Part shown: positions 1-7,900 of the stretch, piece after piece
Layout: each line of letters starts with the position of its first letter
Position numbering within the stretch: the stretch's first letter is position 1
From: an uncultured bacterium
GTDB lineage: Bacteria > Bacillota > Clostridia > TANB77 > CAG-508
Length of the DNA stretch: 42,381 nucleotides
Assembly (NCBI GenBank): GCA_905214245.1
Contig: CAJMLO010000004.1
Span: 1 to 42,381, forward strand
Reading direction: 5' to 3'
The notes under the pieces: generated by a model
The model's database searches: none
What the model was told of the DNA's origin: nothing
What the model saw: the letters and a program-made list of their open reading frames with translations, nothing else
Made by a program: the position numbers and the translations under genes

Positions 1-381
1 ATATTTATCAGCTTGTCTCCAAACTGTTTCTGTTTGAGGTTGAACTCCACCTTTAGCTGCTAATACTGTAACAGCACCATCAAGAACTTTTAATGATCTT
101 TGAACTTCTACAGTAAAGTCAACATGTCCAGGAGTATCAATAATATTGATTCTATTTCCCTTCCATTGGCAAGTTGTAGCAGCAGAAGTAATTGTAATAC
201 CTCTTTCTTGCTCTTGAACCATCCAGTCCATAGTAGCTTCACCTTCGTGAACTTCTCCTATTTTATGAGTTTTACCTGTATAGAAAAGTATTCTCTCTGT
301 AGTTGTAGTTTTTCCTGCATCTATGTGAGCCATAATTCCTATATTTCTTGTTTTCTCTAAAGGAAACTCTCTTCCAGCCAT
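1..381 (-). CDS. fusA: Elongation factor G, N-terminal part (runs off the left edge)
   Basis: EF-G is the GTPase that drives translocation on the ribosome and, with RRF, splits ribosomes after termination. Only the first 127 residues are in the window. The G domain is clear: P-loop AHIDAGKT at residues 18-25, switch I RGITIT at about 60-65 and the DTPGH motif at 82-86, all typical of EF-G rather than EF-Tu. The ATG at 379-381 follows a good AAGGAGG ribosome binding site seven bases upstream. It is the third gene of an rpsL-rpsG-fusA operon, but is separated from rpsG by about 320 bases of palindromic repeats instead of the usual short gap. No promoter of its own is obvious, so expression by readthrough from rpsL is inferred. 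Confidence 0.97.
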   Translation of the reverse strand, partial: MAGREFPLEKTRNIGIMAHIDAGKTTTTERILFYTGKTHKIGEVHEGEATMDWMVQEQERGITITSAATTCQWKGNRINIIDTPGHVDFTVEVQRSLKVLDGAVTVLAAKGGVQPQTETVWRQADKY

Positions 382-412
382 ATTTTCCTCCTTCTATTTT
401 ATTCTAAACTTT

Positions 413-471
413 TTGATAATTCTAATTAAATTCGAGTATTGCTAGGAAAGCGAACTAAAAATTTAATTTTT
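413..471. repeat. Partial palindromic repeat, copy A (left half only)
   Basis: These bases repeat, almost exactly, the left part of copy C (584-633): both contain TTGATAATTCTAATTAAA, then CGAGTATTGCTAGGAAAGC and AACTAAAAATTT. The right half is missing, because copy B begins directly after it. The fragment and copy C thus bracket copy B as a direct repeat of about 50 bases. This could be a target duplication, or a remnant left when copy B was inserted or duplicated. Confidence 0.75.
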
Positions 472-586
472 CAAATCATGTTAGAAACAAGTATTGCAAG
501 GCAGTCGAACTAAAAAACCGGAGGTGTACATGTGTACATCGAGGATTTTTTTAGTGATGACTAACAAAATCTTATAACCTGATTTG
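472..586. repeat. Palindromic intergenic repeat, copy B
   Basis: Copy of a repeat family seen at least four times in this operon. The shared left half contains GAAACAAGTATTGCAAGGCAG and the shared right half GTGATGACTAAC. The middle is an inverted repeat in which AAAAAACC faces GGATTTTTTT around the palindrome TGTACATGTGTACA. The outermost arms, CAAATCATGTTA (472-483) and its near complement (575-586, 11 of 12 matching), are not shared with the other copies. Copy D (1339-1468) has nearly the same core. Confidence 0.85.
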
Positions 587-589
587 ATA

Positions 590-710
590 ATTCTAATTAA
601 ATTCGAGTATTGCTAGGAAAGCAAACTAAAAATTTTGAAATTATACATTTGTATATTGAAAAATTTTTATGTGATGCTTGACAACGCAAGACGAAGAATT
701 TTATTAGAAT
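590..710. repeat. Palindromic intergenic repeat, copy C, overlapping the end of rpsG
   Basis: Same family layout as copies B, D and E. The outer arms are ATTCTAATTAAATTC (590-604) and its near-perfect inverse (696-710, 14 of 15). The inner arms are TAAAAATTTT and AAAAATTTTTA around a TATACATTTGTATA palindrome, like the interior of copy E. The right arm covers the rpsG stop codon and last codons (704-710), so element and gene share sequence. Confidence 0.85.
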
Positions 711-1174
711 TTGTAATGAGCAAAAGCTCTATTAGCTTCAGCCATTCTATGCATATCTTCTTTCTTCTTATATGCTCCACCATTACCTGCAACAGCATCC
801 ATGATTTCAGCAGCTAATTTCTCAGCCATTGTTCTTTCATGTCTATTTCTAGCATATGTTACAAGCCATCTTAAACCTAAAGTTTGTCTTCTTTCTGGTC
901 TGATTTCGATTGGTACTTGGTATGTAGCACCACCAATTCTTCTAGCTTTAACTTCAAGAACTGGCATTACATTTTCAAGTGCTGCTTCGAAAACTTCTAA
1001 TGGATCTTTTTGTTCTTTCTCTTTTATGATATCAAATGCATCATAAACAATTGATTGAGCAACTGTTTTTTTACCATCAAGCATTACATTGTTGATTAAT
1101 TTTGTAACAACTTTGCTATTATATATTGGATCTGGTAAAACTTCTCTTTTTGCTATATATCCTTTTCTTGGCAC
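704..1174 (-). CDS. rpsG: 30S ribosomal protein S7
   Basis: S7 binds the 3' major domain of 16S rRNA and nucleates assembly of the 30S head, next to the E and P sites. The protein begins PRKGYIAKR, carries the conserved ARRIGGATYQVP and RPERR segments, and is 156 residues long, the normal size. The start is the GTG at 1172-1174, eight bases after an AAGGAGG site; the longer frame upstream (to 1207) contains that ribosome binding site and cannot be the true start. It lies in the str-type operon between rpsL and fusA. The last codons overlap the arm of a palindromic repeat, so the 3' end of the coding region and the element have been co-opted together. Confidence 0.97.
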   Translation of the reverse strand: MPRKGYIAKREVLPDPIYNSKVVTKLINNVMLDGKKTVAQSIVYDAFDIIKEKEQKDPLEVFEAALENVMPVLEVKARRIGGATYQVPIEIRPERRQTLGLRWLVTYARNRHERTMAEKLAAEIMDAVAGNGGAYKKKEDMHRMAEANRAFAHYKF

Positions 1175-1194
1175 TTTTCTTCCCTCCTTATTAA

Positions 1195-1318
1195 TATTGA
1201 TACACAAAATGTATCTCGGTACTCTGGAAAATTTAGTAATTTTCCCGTAAGTGCGTATAATCTATTTCAAATTTAAGTACCTTAAATTTAGTAAGTAGTT
1301 ATATGCACCTTTTAATTA
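1195..1318 (-). other. Structured spacer in front of rpsG (possible S7-type leader)
   Basis: Read on the transcribed (minus) strand, this spacer can fold into several local hairpins. GTGCATATAA near 1308 pairs with TTATACGCAC near 1251 (9 of 10). Inside that helix TAAATTTAAG pairs with CTTAAATTT. Then GGAAAATT pairs with AATTTTCC at 1226-1245. Finally GATACA-TTTTG-TGTATC at about 1197-1215 sits a few bases before the rpsG ribosome binding site. In Escherichia coli S7 represses itself by binding the rpsL-rpsG spacer; a comparable role here is only an inference, because AT-rich DNA folds easily by chance. Confidence 0.4.
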
Positions 1319-1338
1319 ATTTTTTATTAATTTTTTTC

Positions 1339-1468
1339 TGTAAATCTATTTAGAAACAAGTATTGCAAGGCAGTCAAGCTAAAAAACCGGAGGTGTACGT
1401 GTGTGTACATCGAGGATTTTTTAAGTGATGACTAACGAAGCAAGACGATGTTTATAAATGAATTTACA
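1339..1468. repeat. Palindromic intergenic repeat, copy D
   Basis: The core matches copy B closely: AAACAAGTATTGCAAGGCAG, an AAAAAACCGGAGGTGTAC stretch, the inverse GAGGATTTTTT, then GTGATGACTAACGAAGCAAG. The outer arms are different from copy B: TGTAAATCTATTTAGAAACA (1339-1358) faces its near complement (1449-1468), 17 of 20 matching. It abuts copy E. Confidence 0.85.
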
Positions 1469-1594
1469 ACATTTTTATCAAAAACAAGTAGTACAAGGCA
1501 ACTAAGATAAAATTTTTGAAATTATACGTTTGTATATTGAAAAAATTTTAATCGCAAGTTAACGCAGTAATACAAAGTTTTTCATAAAAATGTT
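1468..1594. repeat. Palindromic intergenic repeat, copy E, abutting the rpsL stop codon
   Basis: Family member with a diverged core (AAACAAGTAGTACAAGGCAAC on the left, AACGCAGTAATAC on the right). Its interior resembles copy C (AATTTTTGAAATTATACG, then TTTGTATATTGAAAAA). The outer arms AACATTTTTATCAAAAAC (1468-1485) and their inverse (1577-1594) match at 17 of 18 positions, and the right arm ends on the first base of the rpsL stop codon. Confidence 0.85.
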
Positions 1595-2007
1595 TATTTT
1601 TTAGGTCTTTTAGCTCCATACTTAGATCTAGCTTGCATTCTATCTTTAACACCTGCTGTATCTAATGTTCCTCTAATAATATGATATCTAACACCTGGAA
1701 GGTCTTTTACTCTTCCACCTCTGATTAGAACAACGCTGTGCTCCTGTAGGTTATGTCCAATACCAGGAATGTATGAAGTTACTTCGTAACCATTTGAAAG
1801 TCTAACCCTAGCTACTTTTCTTAAAGCAGAGTTTGGTTTCTTTGGTGTTACTGTTTTAACAACTGTACATACACCTCTTTTTTGTGGACTTCTTCTATTT
1901 GTTAATTTTTTTGTTCTAGAATTGTATCCATGTTGTAGAGCTGGTGCTGTAGATTTTGTTGTAGTTGTTTTTCTTCCTTTTCTTACTAATTGGTTAATTG
2001 TTGGCAC
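1594..2007 (-). CDS. rpsL: 30S ribosomal protein S12
   Basis: S12 sits at the decoding centre and monitors codon-anticodon fit. The 137-residue protein shows the family hallmarks TPKKPNSALRKVARVRL, PGIGHNLQEHS and GGRVKDLPGVRYH. The positions linked to streptomycin resistance (the second lysine of PKKPNS and the lysine of GGRVKDLPG) are wild type. The start is GTG at 2005-2007, after the ribosome binding site AAGAGGTG. It is the first gene of the rpsL-rpsG-fusA operon and has a consensus promoter with a palindromic leader directly upstream. Confidence 0.97.
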   Translation of the reverse strand: MPTINQLVRKGRKTTTTKSTAPALQHGYNSRTKKLTNRRSPQKRGVCTVVKTVTPKKPNSALRKVARVRLSNGYEVTSYIPGIGHNLQEHSVVLIRGGRVKDLPGVRYHIIRGTLDTAGVKDRMQARSKYGAKRPKK

Positions 2008-2034
2008 TTAAATTTCACCTCTTTTCAAAATAAA

Positions 2035-2082
2035 ATATCGTTATTGATTGTGCATAGTTTACGCACTTTACAATAACGATAT
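2035..2082 (-). promoter_or_regulatory. Palindrome at the rpsL transcription start
   Basis: Arms ATATCGTTATTG (2035-2046) and CAATAACGATAT (2071-2082) are perfect complements. A second, inner pair GTGC/GCAC can extend the stem. The right arm lies immediately next to the -10 box, so transcription should start inside the palindrome. It could be a DNA operator, or a leader hairpin followed by TTTTATTTTG that attenuates transcription or stabilises the messenger. Confidence 0.6.
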
Positions 2083-2083
2083 A

Positions 2084-2113
2084 ATTTTATCACATCAAAC
2101 GCTCATTTGTCAA
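2084..2113 (-). promoter_or_regulatory. Promoter of the rpsL-rpsG-fusA operon
   Basis: On the minus strand a perfect -35 TTGACA (2108-2113) is followed, after 18 bases, by the -10 box TAAAAT (2084-2089). The predicted start is about 70 bases before the rpsL GTG. This is the only strong sigma-A pattern seen for the three-gene operon. Confidence 0.75.
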
Positions 2114-2152
2114 TCATTTTGCCTATATTTTAGCCATATTTTTACATATATT

Positions 2153-3208
2153 CTATCTTTCTTCTTCGTCTTTTTCAGTTTGTGGTTTTTCTGTTTTTGA
2201 TTTAGCTTTATGAGCTTCTATTTCTCTTTCTTCTTCCTTAGCTTTAACCTCTTTTCTGTATTCTTTATCAACATGTTGTCTTAATCCTTCTAGAAACGCA
2301 TCTCTATCCGATTTAGTAGATTCTTCTTTTTGTGCAACACCATCATCTTTGCTTGGTTCATTTTCTTTAGTAGGTGTATTTTCTTGATAGTCTCCTCTAA
2401 TAAATTGTTTAAATTTATTCCATGCTTTTTTCCAAAAGCTTTCTTTTTTTGCTGGAACAATGGCTTTGCTTTCTTCTTTTTCTGCTTGAATTTTTTCAAC
2501 ATCTTTTCCAAGTTTTTGTTGAACATTTGCAAGTATTGTATTGACCATTTTTTCAGGTGTAGCTTTCTTCTTTTCACTAATAGGTACATTTTTTTCATCT
2601 ATTTTTCTTGTAAAACGTTTTTGATCTGTTGTAGCAATTCTTTGAATTTCATCCCAATCTTTGTTTACAAATAGAGTTTTCCAAGCTAAATTGCACTTTG
2701 ATATTGTTGCTTTTAAATCTTCAACTCTATCACTTGCAGTACAAATCTCTTTTGATAATTTTTCAATTTTTGAAGTACTGTTTGTTTTTTCTTCAAGTAA
2801 ACCATTGTATTGATTTTGGTCTAATGACATTGTGTAATTTTCATCTGAAAGTTTTTTATTAATTTCTTTTAAAGTATTCTCTAGTACTTTTATTTCTTTT
2901 TTATCATCTTCTATAGTTTTTTGAACTGTCTTTAATTTTACTTCTAAATAATTTTTGTATTTTTTTATTCCTTCAATTTGCTCTTTATTTTTTGAATATC
3001 CTTTTAAATTTTCAATTCTTTTCTTTTTAGATTCAATATCTTTAGAAAGATTTTCTTTTTCGTCTCCTTCTTTTCCTTCTAGTGCAGACTCTTTACCTGC
3101 AATTTCTTTTTCTAAATCACTTATAATTTTGTCCATCTCTTCTTTTGATTTTCCACTATAGTTTTTTTCAAATTCTGCATAAAGTTTATCTAATTTTCTT
3201 TCTTTCAT
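2153..3208 (-). CDS. Hypothetical lysine/glutamate-rich coiled-coil protein
   Basis: I do not recognise the family. The 351-residue product is soluble-looking: no signal peptide and no membrane segment. Residues about 1-165 are almost entirely heptad-like coiled coil (repeated E/K with I/L). Around 165-200 is a more globular stretch with a conserved-looking CNLAWKTLF...WDEIQRIA. At about 258-275 a short aromatic/basic amphipathic segment (SFWKKAWNKFKQFIRG) could touch a membrane or nucleic acid. The rest is a charged low-complexity tail. The ATG at 3206-3208 has a GAGGAG ribosome binding site, and its own promoter lies at 3263-3291. It sits between trmFO and the ribosomal protein operon, in the same direction, and the context gives no function. 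Confidence 0.8.
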   Translation of the reverse strand: MKERKLDKLYAEFEKNYSGKSKEEMDKIISDLEKEIAGKESALEGKEGDEKENLSKDIESKKKRIENLKGYSKNKEQIEGIKKYKNYLEVKLKTVQKTIEDDKKEIKVLENTLKEINKKLSDENYTMSLDQNQYNGLLEEKTNSTSKIEKLSKEICTASDRVEDLKATISKCNLAWKTLFVNKDWDEIQRIATTDQKRFTRKIDEKNVPISEKKKATPEKMVNTILANVQQKLGKDVEKIQAEKEESKAIVPAKKESFWKKAWNKFKQFIRGDYQENTPTKENEPSKDDGVAQKEESTKSDRDAFLEGLRQHVDKEYRKEVKAKEEEREIEAHKAKSKTEKPQTEKDEEER

Positions 3209-3262
3209 ACAAATTTCTCCTCTATTTTCTTATATTTTAGTCTCTTTTTACTCGTATATCTT

Positions 3263-3291
3263 ATTTTACCACATTTTGTAATTGTTTTCAA
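3263..3291 (-). promoter_or_regulatory. Promoter of the coiled-coil gene
   Basis: TTGAAA (3286-3291), a 17-base spacer, and TAAAAT (3263-3268) on the minus strand. It lies about 55 bases before the start codon of the gene at 2153-3208 and just behind the trmFO stop codon, so this gene is probably transcribed on its own. Confidence 0.65.
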
Positions 3292-3334
3292 CTATATTAT
3301 GTAAATTTGATGATTTTGTAATACAAATTTAATA

Positions 3335-4741
3335 TTATTGTAATATTTTTGTAATATTTTCATTAATGAATATATTCATTTCTCTAATTGCCCTATCAGA
3401 AATTTTTTCATATCTCATTTTTTTATCACGTATTTTTTCTGAAAGCTCTGGCATAATTCCATAATTTGCGTTCATAGGTTGAAATTTATCATTTGGAGAA
3501 GAAATGTACTTACATAAAGCTCCAATCATTGTATTTTTAGGAAATATAATTTTATTTTCTTTTTTTAATTGTTGTACAGTATTAATCCCAGCAACTAGCC
3601 CTGATGCAATAGATTCAACATATCCCTCTACTCCAGTAATTTGCCCTGCAAAATATATGTTTTTATTTTCTTTAAGTTCTCCACTTGCATATAATAAATC
3701 TGGTGAGTTTATAAATGTATTTCTGTGCATAACACCATATTTTACAAAGTTTGCGTTTTCTAAACCAGGTATCATTTGAAAAACACGTTTTTGTTCTCCA
3801 AATTTCAAGTTTGTTTGAAATCCAACCATATTAAAAATACTACCTTGGCTGTTATCTTGTCTTAGTTGAACTACAGCATATGGTCTTTTACCTGTTCTTG
3901 GATCTGTAAATCCGACTGGTTTAAGTGGTCCAAACCTTAATGTGTCTATTCCTCTCTTGGCCATAACTTCTATTGGCATACATCCTTCAAAAATTTCTTT
4001 TTTTTCAAATTGATGCAATTCAACCACTTCTGCGCCTACAAGTTCATTCCAGAATTTTTCGTATTCTTCTTTATTCATTGGAAGATTAATATAGCTTGCA
4101 TCTTGTGTTTCTATTCTCTTTTTCCAATCCTCTATATCTTCGTCTTTTTCTCTTTCCTGGTCATATCTATTTCCCTTAAACGCAATTTGCATATTAATGC
4201 TATCTTTCTCAATAATAGGAGCTGCGGCATCATAGAAATGTAATTCTTCTTGATGTATAATCTCAGAAATTTCATTTGAAAGTAAGTCAGATGTAAGTGG
4301 ACCTGTTGCAATAATAACTATTCCTTCTTCAGCCATTTTTTTTAGTGAGATACCTTCTTTATTTTCACCCTTTCCCACTTCTTGTCTTATGATTTCCACA
4401 TTTTTCACATTTTCTATTCTGCTTGTAATTTCTTTTGAAAATTTCTCTCTGTCAACTGCTAATGCTTGGCCTGCTGGAACTGAAGTTTCATCTGCGGTCC
4501 TTATAAGCAAACTATCTAAAAGTCTAAGTTCCTCTTTTAAAAGTCCACAAGCATTTGTGTGCAAATTTGATTTAAACGAATTACTACATACAATTTCTGC
4601 TAAGTTTGTATTAGAATGTGCTGGAGAAAACTTTGTAGGTTTCATTTCATATAATTTTACCTTTATTCCACGCTTTGCAATTTGGTATGCAGCCTCACAT
4701 CCGGCAAGTCCTCCTCCAATTACAGTAATATAATCATTCAT
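3335..4741 (-). CDS. trmFO: Methylenetetrahydrofolate-tRNA-(uracil-5-)-methyltransferase TrmFO
   Basis: TrmFO makes 5-methyluridine at position 54 in the T-loop of tRNA, using methylene-tetrahydrofolate and FADH2. The N-terminus has the FAD-binding motif VIGGGLAGCEAA (residues 7-18). The catalytic cysteine region is AEIVCSNSFKSN (Cys52), and the second conserved cysteine appears in FEGCMPIEVMAKRG. Later motifs GFQTNLKFGEQKRVF and AGQITGVEGYVES are also family-typical. At 468 residues it is somewhat longer than the common 435-440. The ATG at 4739-4741 has an AAAGAGG ribosome binding site. In many Firmicutes trmFO follows topA directly; here a helicase and a protease gene lie between them. A long palindromic element occupies the space upstream. 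Confidence 0.96.
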   Translation of the reverse strand: MNDYITVIGGGLAGCEAAYQIAKRGIKVKLYEMKPTKFSPAHSNTNLAEIVCSNSFKSNLHTNACGLLKEELRLLDSLLIRTADETSVPAGQALAVDREKFSKEITSRIENVKNVEIIRQEVGKGENKEGISLKKMAEEGIVIIATGPLTSDLLSNEISEIIHQEELHFYDAAAPIIEKDSINMQIAFKGNRYDQEREKDEDIEDWKKRIETQDASYINLPMNKEEYEKFWNELVGAEVVELHQFEKKEIFEGCMPIEVMAKRGIDTLRFGPLKPVGFTDPRTGKRPYAVVQLRQDNSQGSIFNMVGFQTNLKFGEQKRVFQMIPGLENANFVKYGVMHRNTFINSPDLLYASGELKENKNIYFAGQITGVEGYVESIASGLVAGINTVQQLKKENKIIFPKNTMIGALCKYISSPNDKFQPMNANYGIMPELSEKIRDKKMRYEKISDRAIREMNIFINENITKILQ

Positions 4742-4772
4742 TTTTATTCCTCTTTCAATTTACTTTTTTTAT

Positions 4773-4958
4773 TAGGAAGTACTATATTTTATTTTAAAAA
4801 GTTTTTTGTTAAAGCAACTTTCAAACAAAATCTAATTTTATTTTCGGGCCCCTGTCCGCGACGTTACTTGGACCTCCTCCCAAAAATAAATTAAGATTTT
4901 GTAATTTCAAGCTACTTTAAACTAAAACTTTTCTGCAATAATAATATAGTACTTCCTA
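4773..4958. repeat. Long imperfect palindrome with GC-rich apex, upstream of trmFO
   Basis: A 186-base near-palindrome fills most of the SNF2-trmFO gap. The outer arms TAGGAAGTACTATATT (4773-4788) are perfectly inverted at 4943-4958. The inner arms CAAAATCTAATTTTATTTT (4826-4844) face 4882-4901 with few mismatches, and the stretch between also pairs. The apex (4845-4882) is strikingly GC-rich for this genome and includes CCCCTGTCC, GCGACGTT and TTGGACC. It has the look of a MITE-like element or a structured RNA. The apex resembles that of the hairpin between rpoB and rpoC. Confidence 0.8.
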
Positions 4959-4972
4959 TTTAATAAACTAAC

Positions 4973-7900
4973 TTATTCAAATAAAGCCATAATATCATCT
5001 TTAGACAATTTACTTATAAATGTCTGCTGTGTTGAAAGCATATTGTCTGCAAGTTCAGCTTTTCTTTGTTGCAATTCATATATCTTTTCTTCAATAGAAT
5101 TTTTTGTAATAAGTTTGTAAACTTGTACATTCTTCTTTTGACCTATACGATATGTTCTATCTGTTGCTTGATTTTCTGCAGATAAATTCCACCAAGGATC
5201 ATAGTGTATAACCATGTCTGCTCCAACTAAATTAAGTCCTGTACCACCTGCTTTAAGTGAAATTAAAAATACCTTTATATTTTCATTTTGATTAAATTCA
5301 TCTACAAGTCTAATTCTATCTCCAACTTTTGTCTGTCCAGTTAATTTAAAATACTCAATACCTTCTTTTTTTAGTTCTTTTTCAATTATTTCAAACATAC
5401 TTGTATACCCAGAAAATAGTAAAATTTTATGACCTGCTTGAACAGCATCTTTCATAACTTCTATACATTGTGTAAGTTTACTACTCTCTCCAGTATAGTC
5501 TTGTAAGAACAAAGATGGATGGCAACAAATTTGTCTTAACCTCATAAGCAAAGCAAGTATTTTTATTTGACTTTTTTCAAATCCATTTTGTATTATTTCA
5601 TCTTTAGCCTCTTGTCTTGCCTGTGCCATGTATGAAGCATAAATTTTTAGTTGTTCACCTTGCATTTCATTATTTAAAACTGTAATTGTTTTATCAGGAA
5701 GCTCAGTTAATACATCCTTTTTTATTCTTCTTAGTACAAATGGTTCGATAAGCATTTTTAGTCTTGCCATACTTTCTTCGTTATTGTCTTTTGCAATTGG
5801 TACTTCATATAAATCTTTAAATTTTTTATATCTAAACAAATATCCAGGCATAATAAAATCAAAAATTGACCATAGTTCTGATAAAGAATTTTCAATTGGC
5901 GTACCAGTTAGTGCATATCTTGTTTTTGCATGAATTTCTTTTATTGCCTTAGCATTTTGTGTATTATTGTTTTTTATGTACTGCGCTTCATCAGCAATAA
6001 TATATTGAAAATTATAATCTAGTTCAATATACTCATCTAAATCACGTTTAAGCAAATCATATGATGTAATAACAAGATTGTAATTATCAATATTATGTAT
6101 TTGCTCCTTTCTTTCTTGGGCATTTCCATGAATTACCATAGCTTTTAAAGAAGGTGCAAATTTGCAAGCCTCATTAAGCCAATTTAGTGTAAGCGAACTT
6201 GGACATACAACAATACTTGCTTTTGGCTTTTGTGCGTTTTCAACATATGCAAGAATAACTGCAAGCATTTGAAGAGTTTTTCCAAGTCCCATATCATCAG
6301 CCAAAATTCCACCAAGTTGATACTTGTCCAAAAGTGAAAGCCATTCAAAGCCCACTTTTTGATATGATCTTAAGTCTGCATTCAACTCTTTTGGCATTGT
6401 AACCTCTTCGTCAATTTCTTTTTTATCTATATTTTTTATAAATTTGTTATACTCATCATTTTTATTAATAGTAGATTGGTCAAAATTTTTAAGTAATCTA
6501 TCCAAATACATGCTTCTATAAACAGGCAAGTGAAGTTCGCCTTTTTGAATTTTATTATAGTCTACATCTATATCTTCTGTTATTCCTTCCAAAAAGTCCA
6601 TTGTTTCATTTTGCTCTAAGCTTAAAAAACTGCCATCCTTTAATCTATGATATTTCTTTTTAAGCTTATATTTTTCCATAACATCAGCAAGTTCTGACAA
6701 ATCAAAATCAAGTTTTGAAAAATCTATATTAAGTAGATTATTCTCAATACGCACCCCTAAGCTTTCTGCTTTTGGTTGTCTAATCTCTCTTTTCTTAAAA
6801 CTATCTGTTGCAAGAACTTCAAATTTTTTCATATATTCTTCTATATCAGTAGACAAAAATTCATATATTAAATCATCTTTAACAAGTATCAATCTATTAC
6901 TATTTCTGTCAAGCATAAATCCTGATTTTAAAAACATATTTAAAACTGAATTTTCTCCACCTATATCTCTTGCTACATTTACTGTCTCTTTTAATAAAGG
7001 ATTAAACTCTGTTTCTCCATATACAAATTTCAAATCAGCTGTTATAAAATTTTCTTCGTTTACATCCAAAAATACCTTTACAAATAAATCTTTTGGAACA
7101 TATTTTTCAATATCCTCATTTGGCATTTCTTGAATTTCAATTTTATCTTTTATCCTTGGATACACAACTGAAAACATATTTTCCATATCTTTTTTGTGGA
7201 ATTTAATTTCAGATGTATAATTTTCTCTAAATATTTCTAAAAGTTTTAATGTTGTATCTTCAAAATCTTTACTACAACGATATATTGCTTTTTTATACAG
7301 CATGTACGTATATTGCCTGCCTTTAAAAATTTCATATTTAAAAACATCAAATCCTTTTGGTTTTAATACATACTCTCCTTTATCTTCCTCAACTATTTCA
7401 AATTTAATATTAGGTTCATTTTCACTAAACAGCACTACTTTATTTGAAATTTCTGTTTCAAATTCGACCTGTTTATTTTTAAGAACGTCAAACAACTCAT
7501 CCATTCCACTATTTGAAACTGTAATATATCCATCTCTTAAGGAAGAACCATAATAATTATATCCGTTTAATGATTCATTTGTATATTTTATTATTTCAGC
7601 ATATTTCAAAATGTATTTTAAAAGAGGAATACTATCTTCTTCAAAAGCTTCTTCCTGATGCACAAATTCTAATTTAGCACCATATTTAAAATTTTCCTTA
7701 TTTAACATTCTATCATAAAATTCTGTCAGATTTTTTAGCTTATATAATTGTTTATATCCAATTTTAAATTCAAGCTTCATATCCTTAGAGTATTGATGAT
7801 ATATAATTTTAGGTTCTATTTTTATGCTGTGTAATGGAATTTTGCTTTCAATTTGTTCGACATCTTCATTGTTGTCTGCACTATAAAATGCACCAACTAA

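Noticed and set aside
100..360. Plus-strand ORF opposite fusA
   Set aside because: It is the reverse of a clear EF-G reading frame, rich in Ser and Cys as expected for antisense shadows, with no ribosome binding site.
413..1594. The intergenic repeats as a CRISPR array
   Set aside because: Copies are long palindromic units of about 120 bases with no unique spacers of constant length and no cas genes nearby.
2290..2598. Lysine-rich frame within the coiled-coil gene
   Set aside because: It overlaps the longer coiled-coil gene, which has a promoter and ribosome binding site; the inner frame is low complexity from A-rich codons.
3300..3360. Repeated AATATTACAA strings at the trmFO end, considered as a terminator or repeat array
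   Set aside because: They are direct repeats without pairing arms and partly coding; likely chance in AT-rich DNA.
4845..4882. Comparison of the GC-rich apex with twister and pistol ribozymes
   Set aside because: Some short strings agree, but the order of conserved segments and the active-site bases could not be matched; no claim is made.
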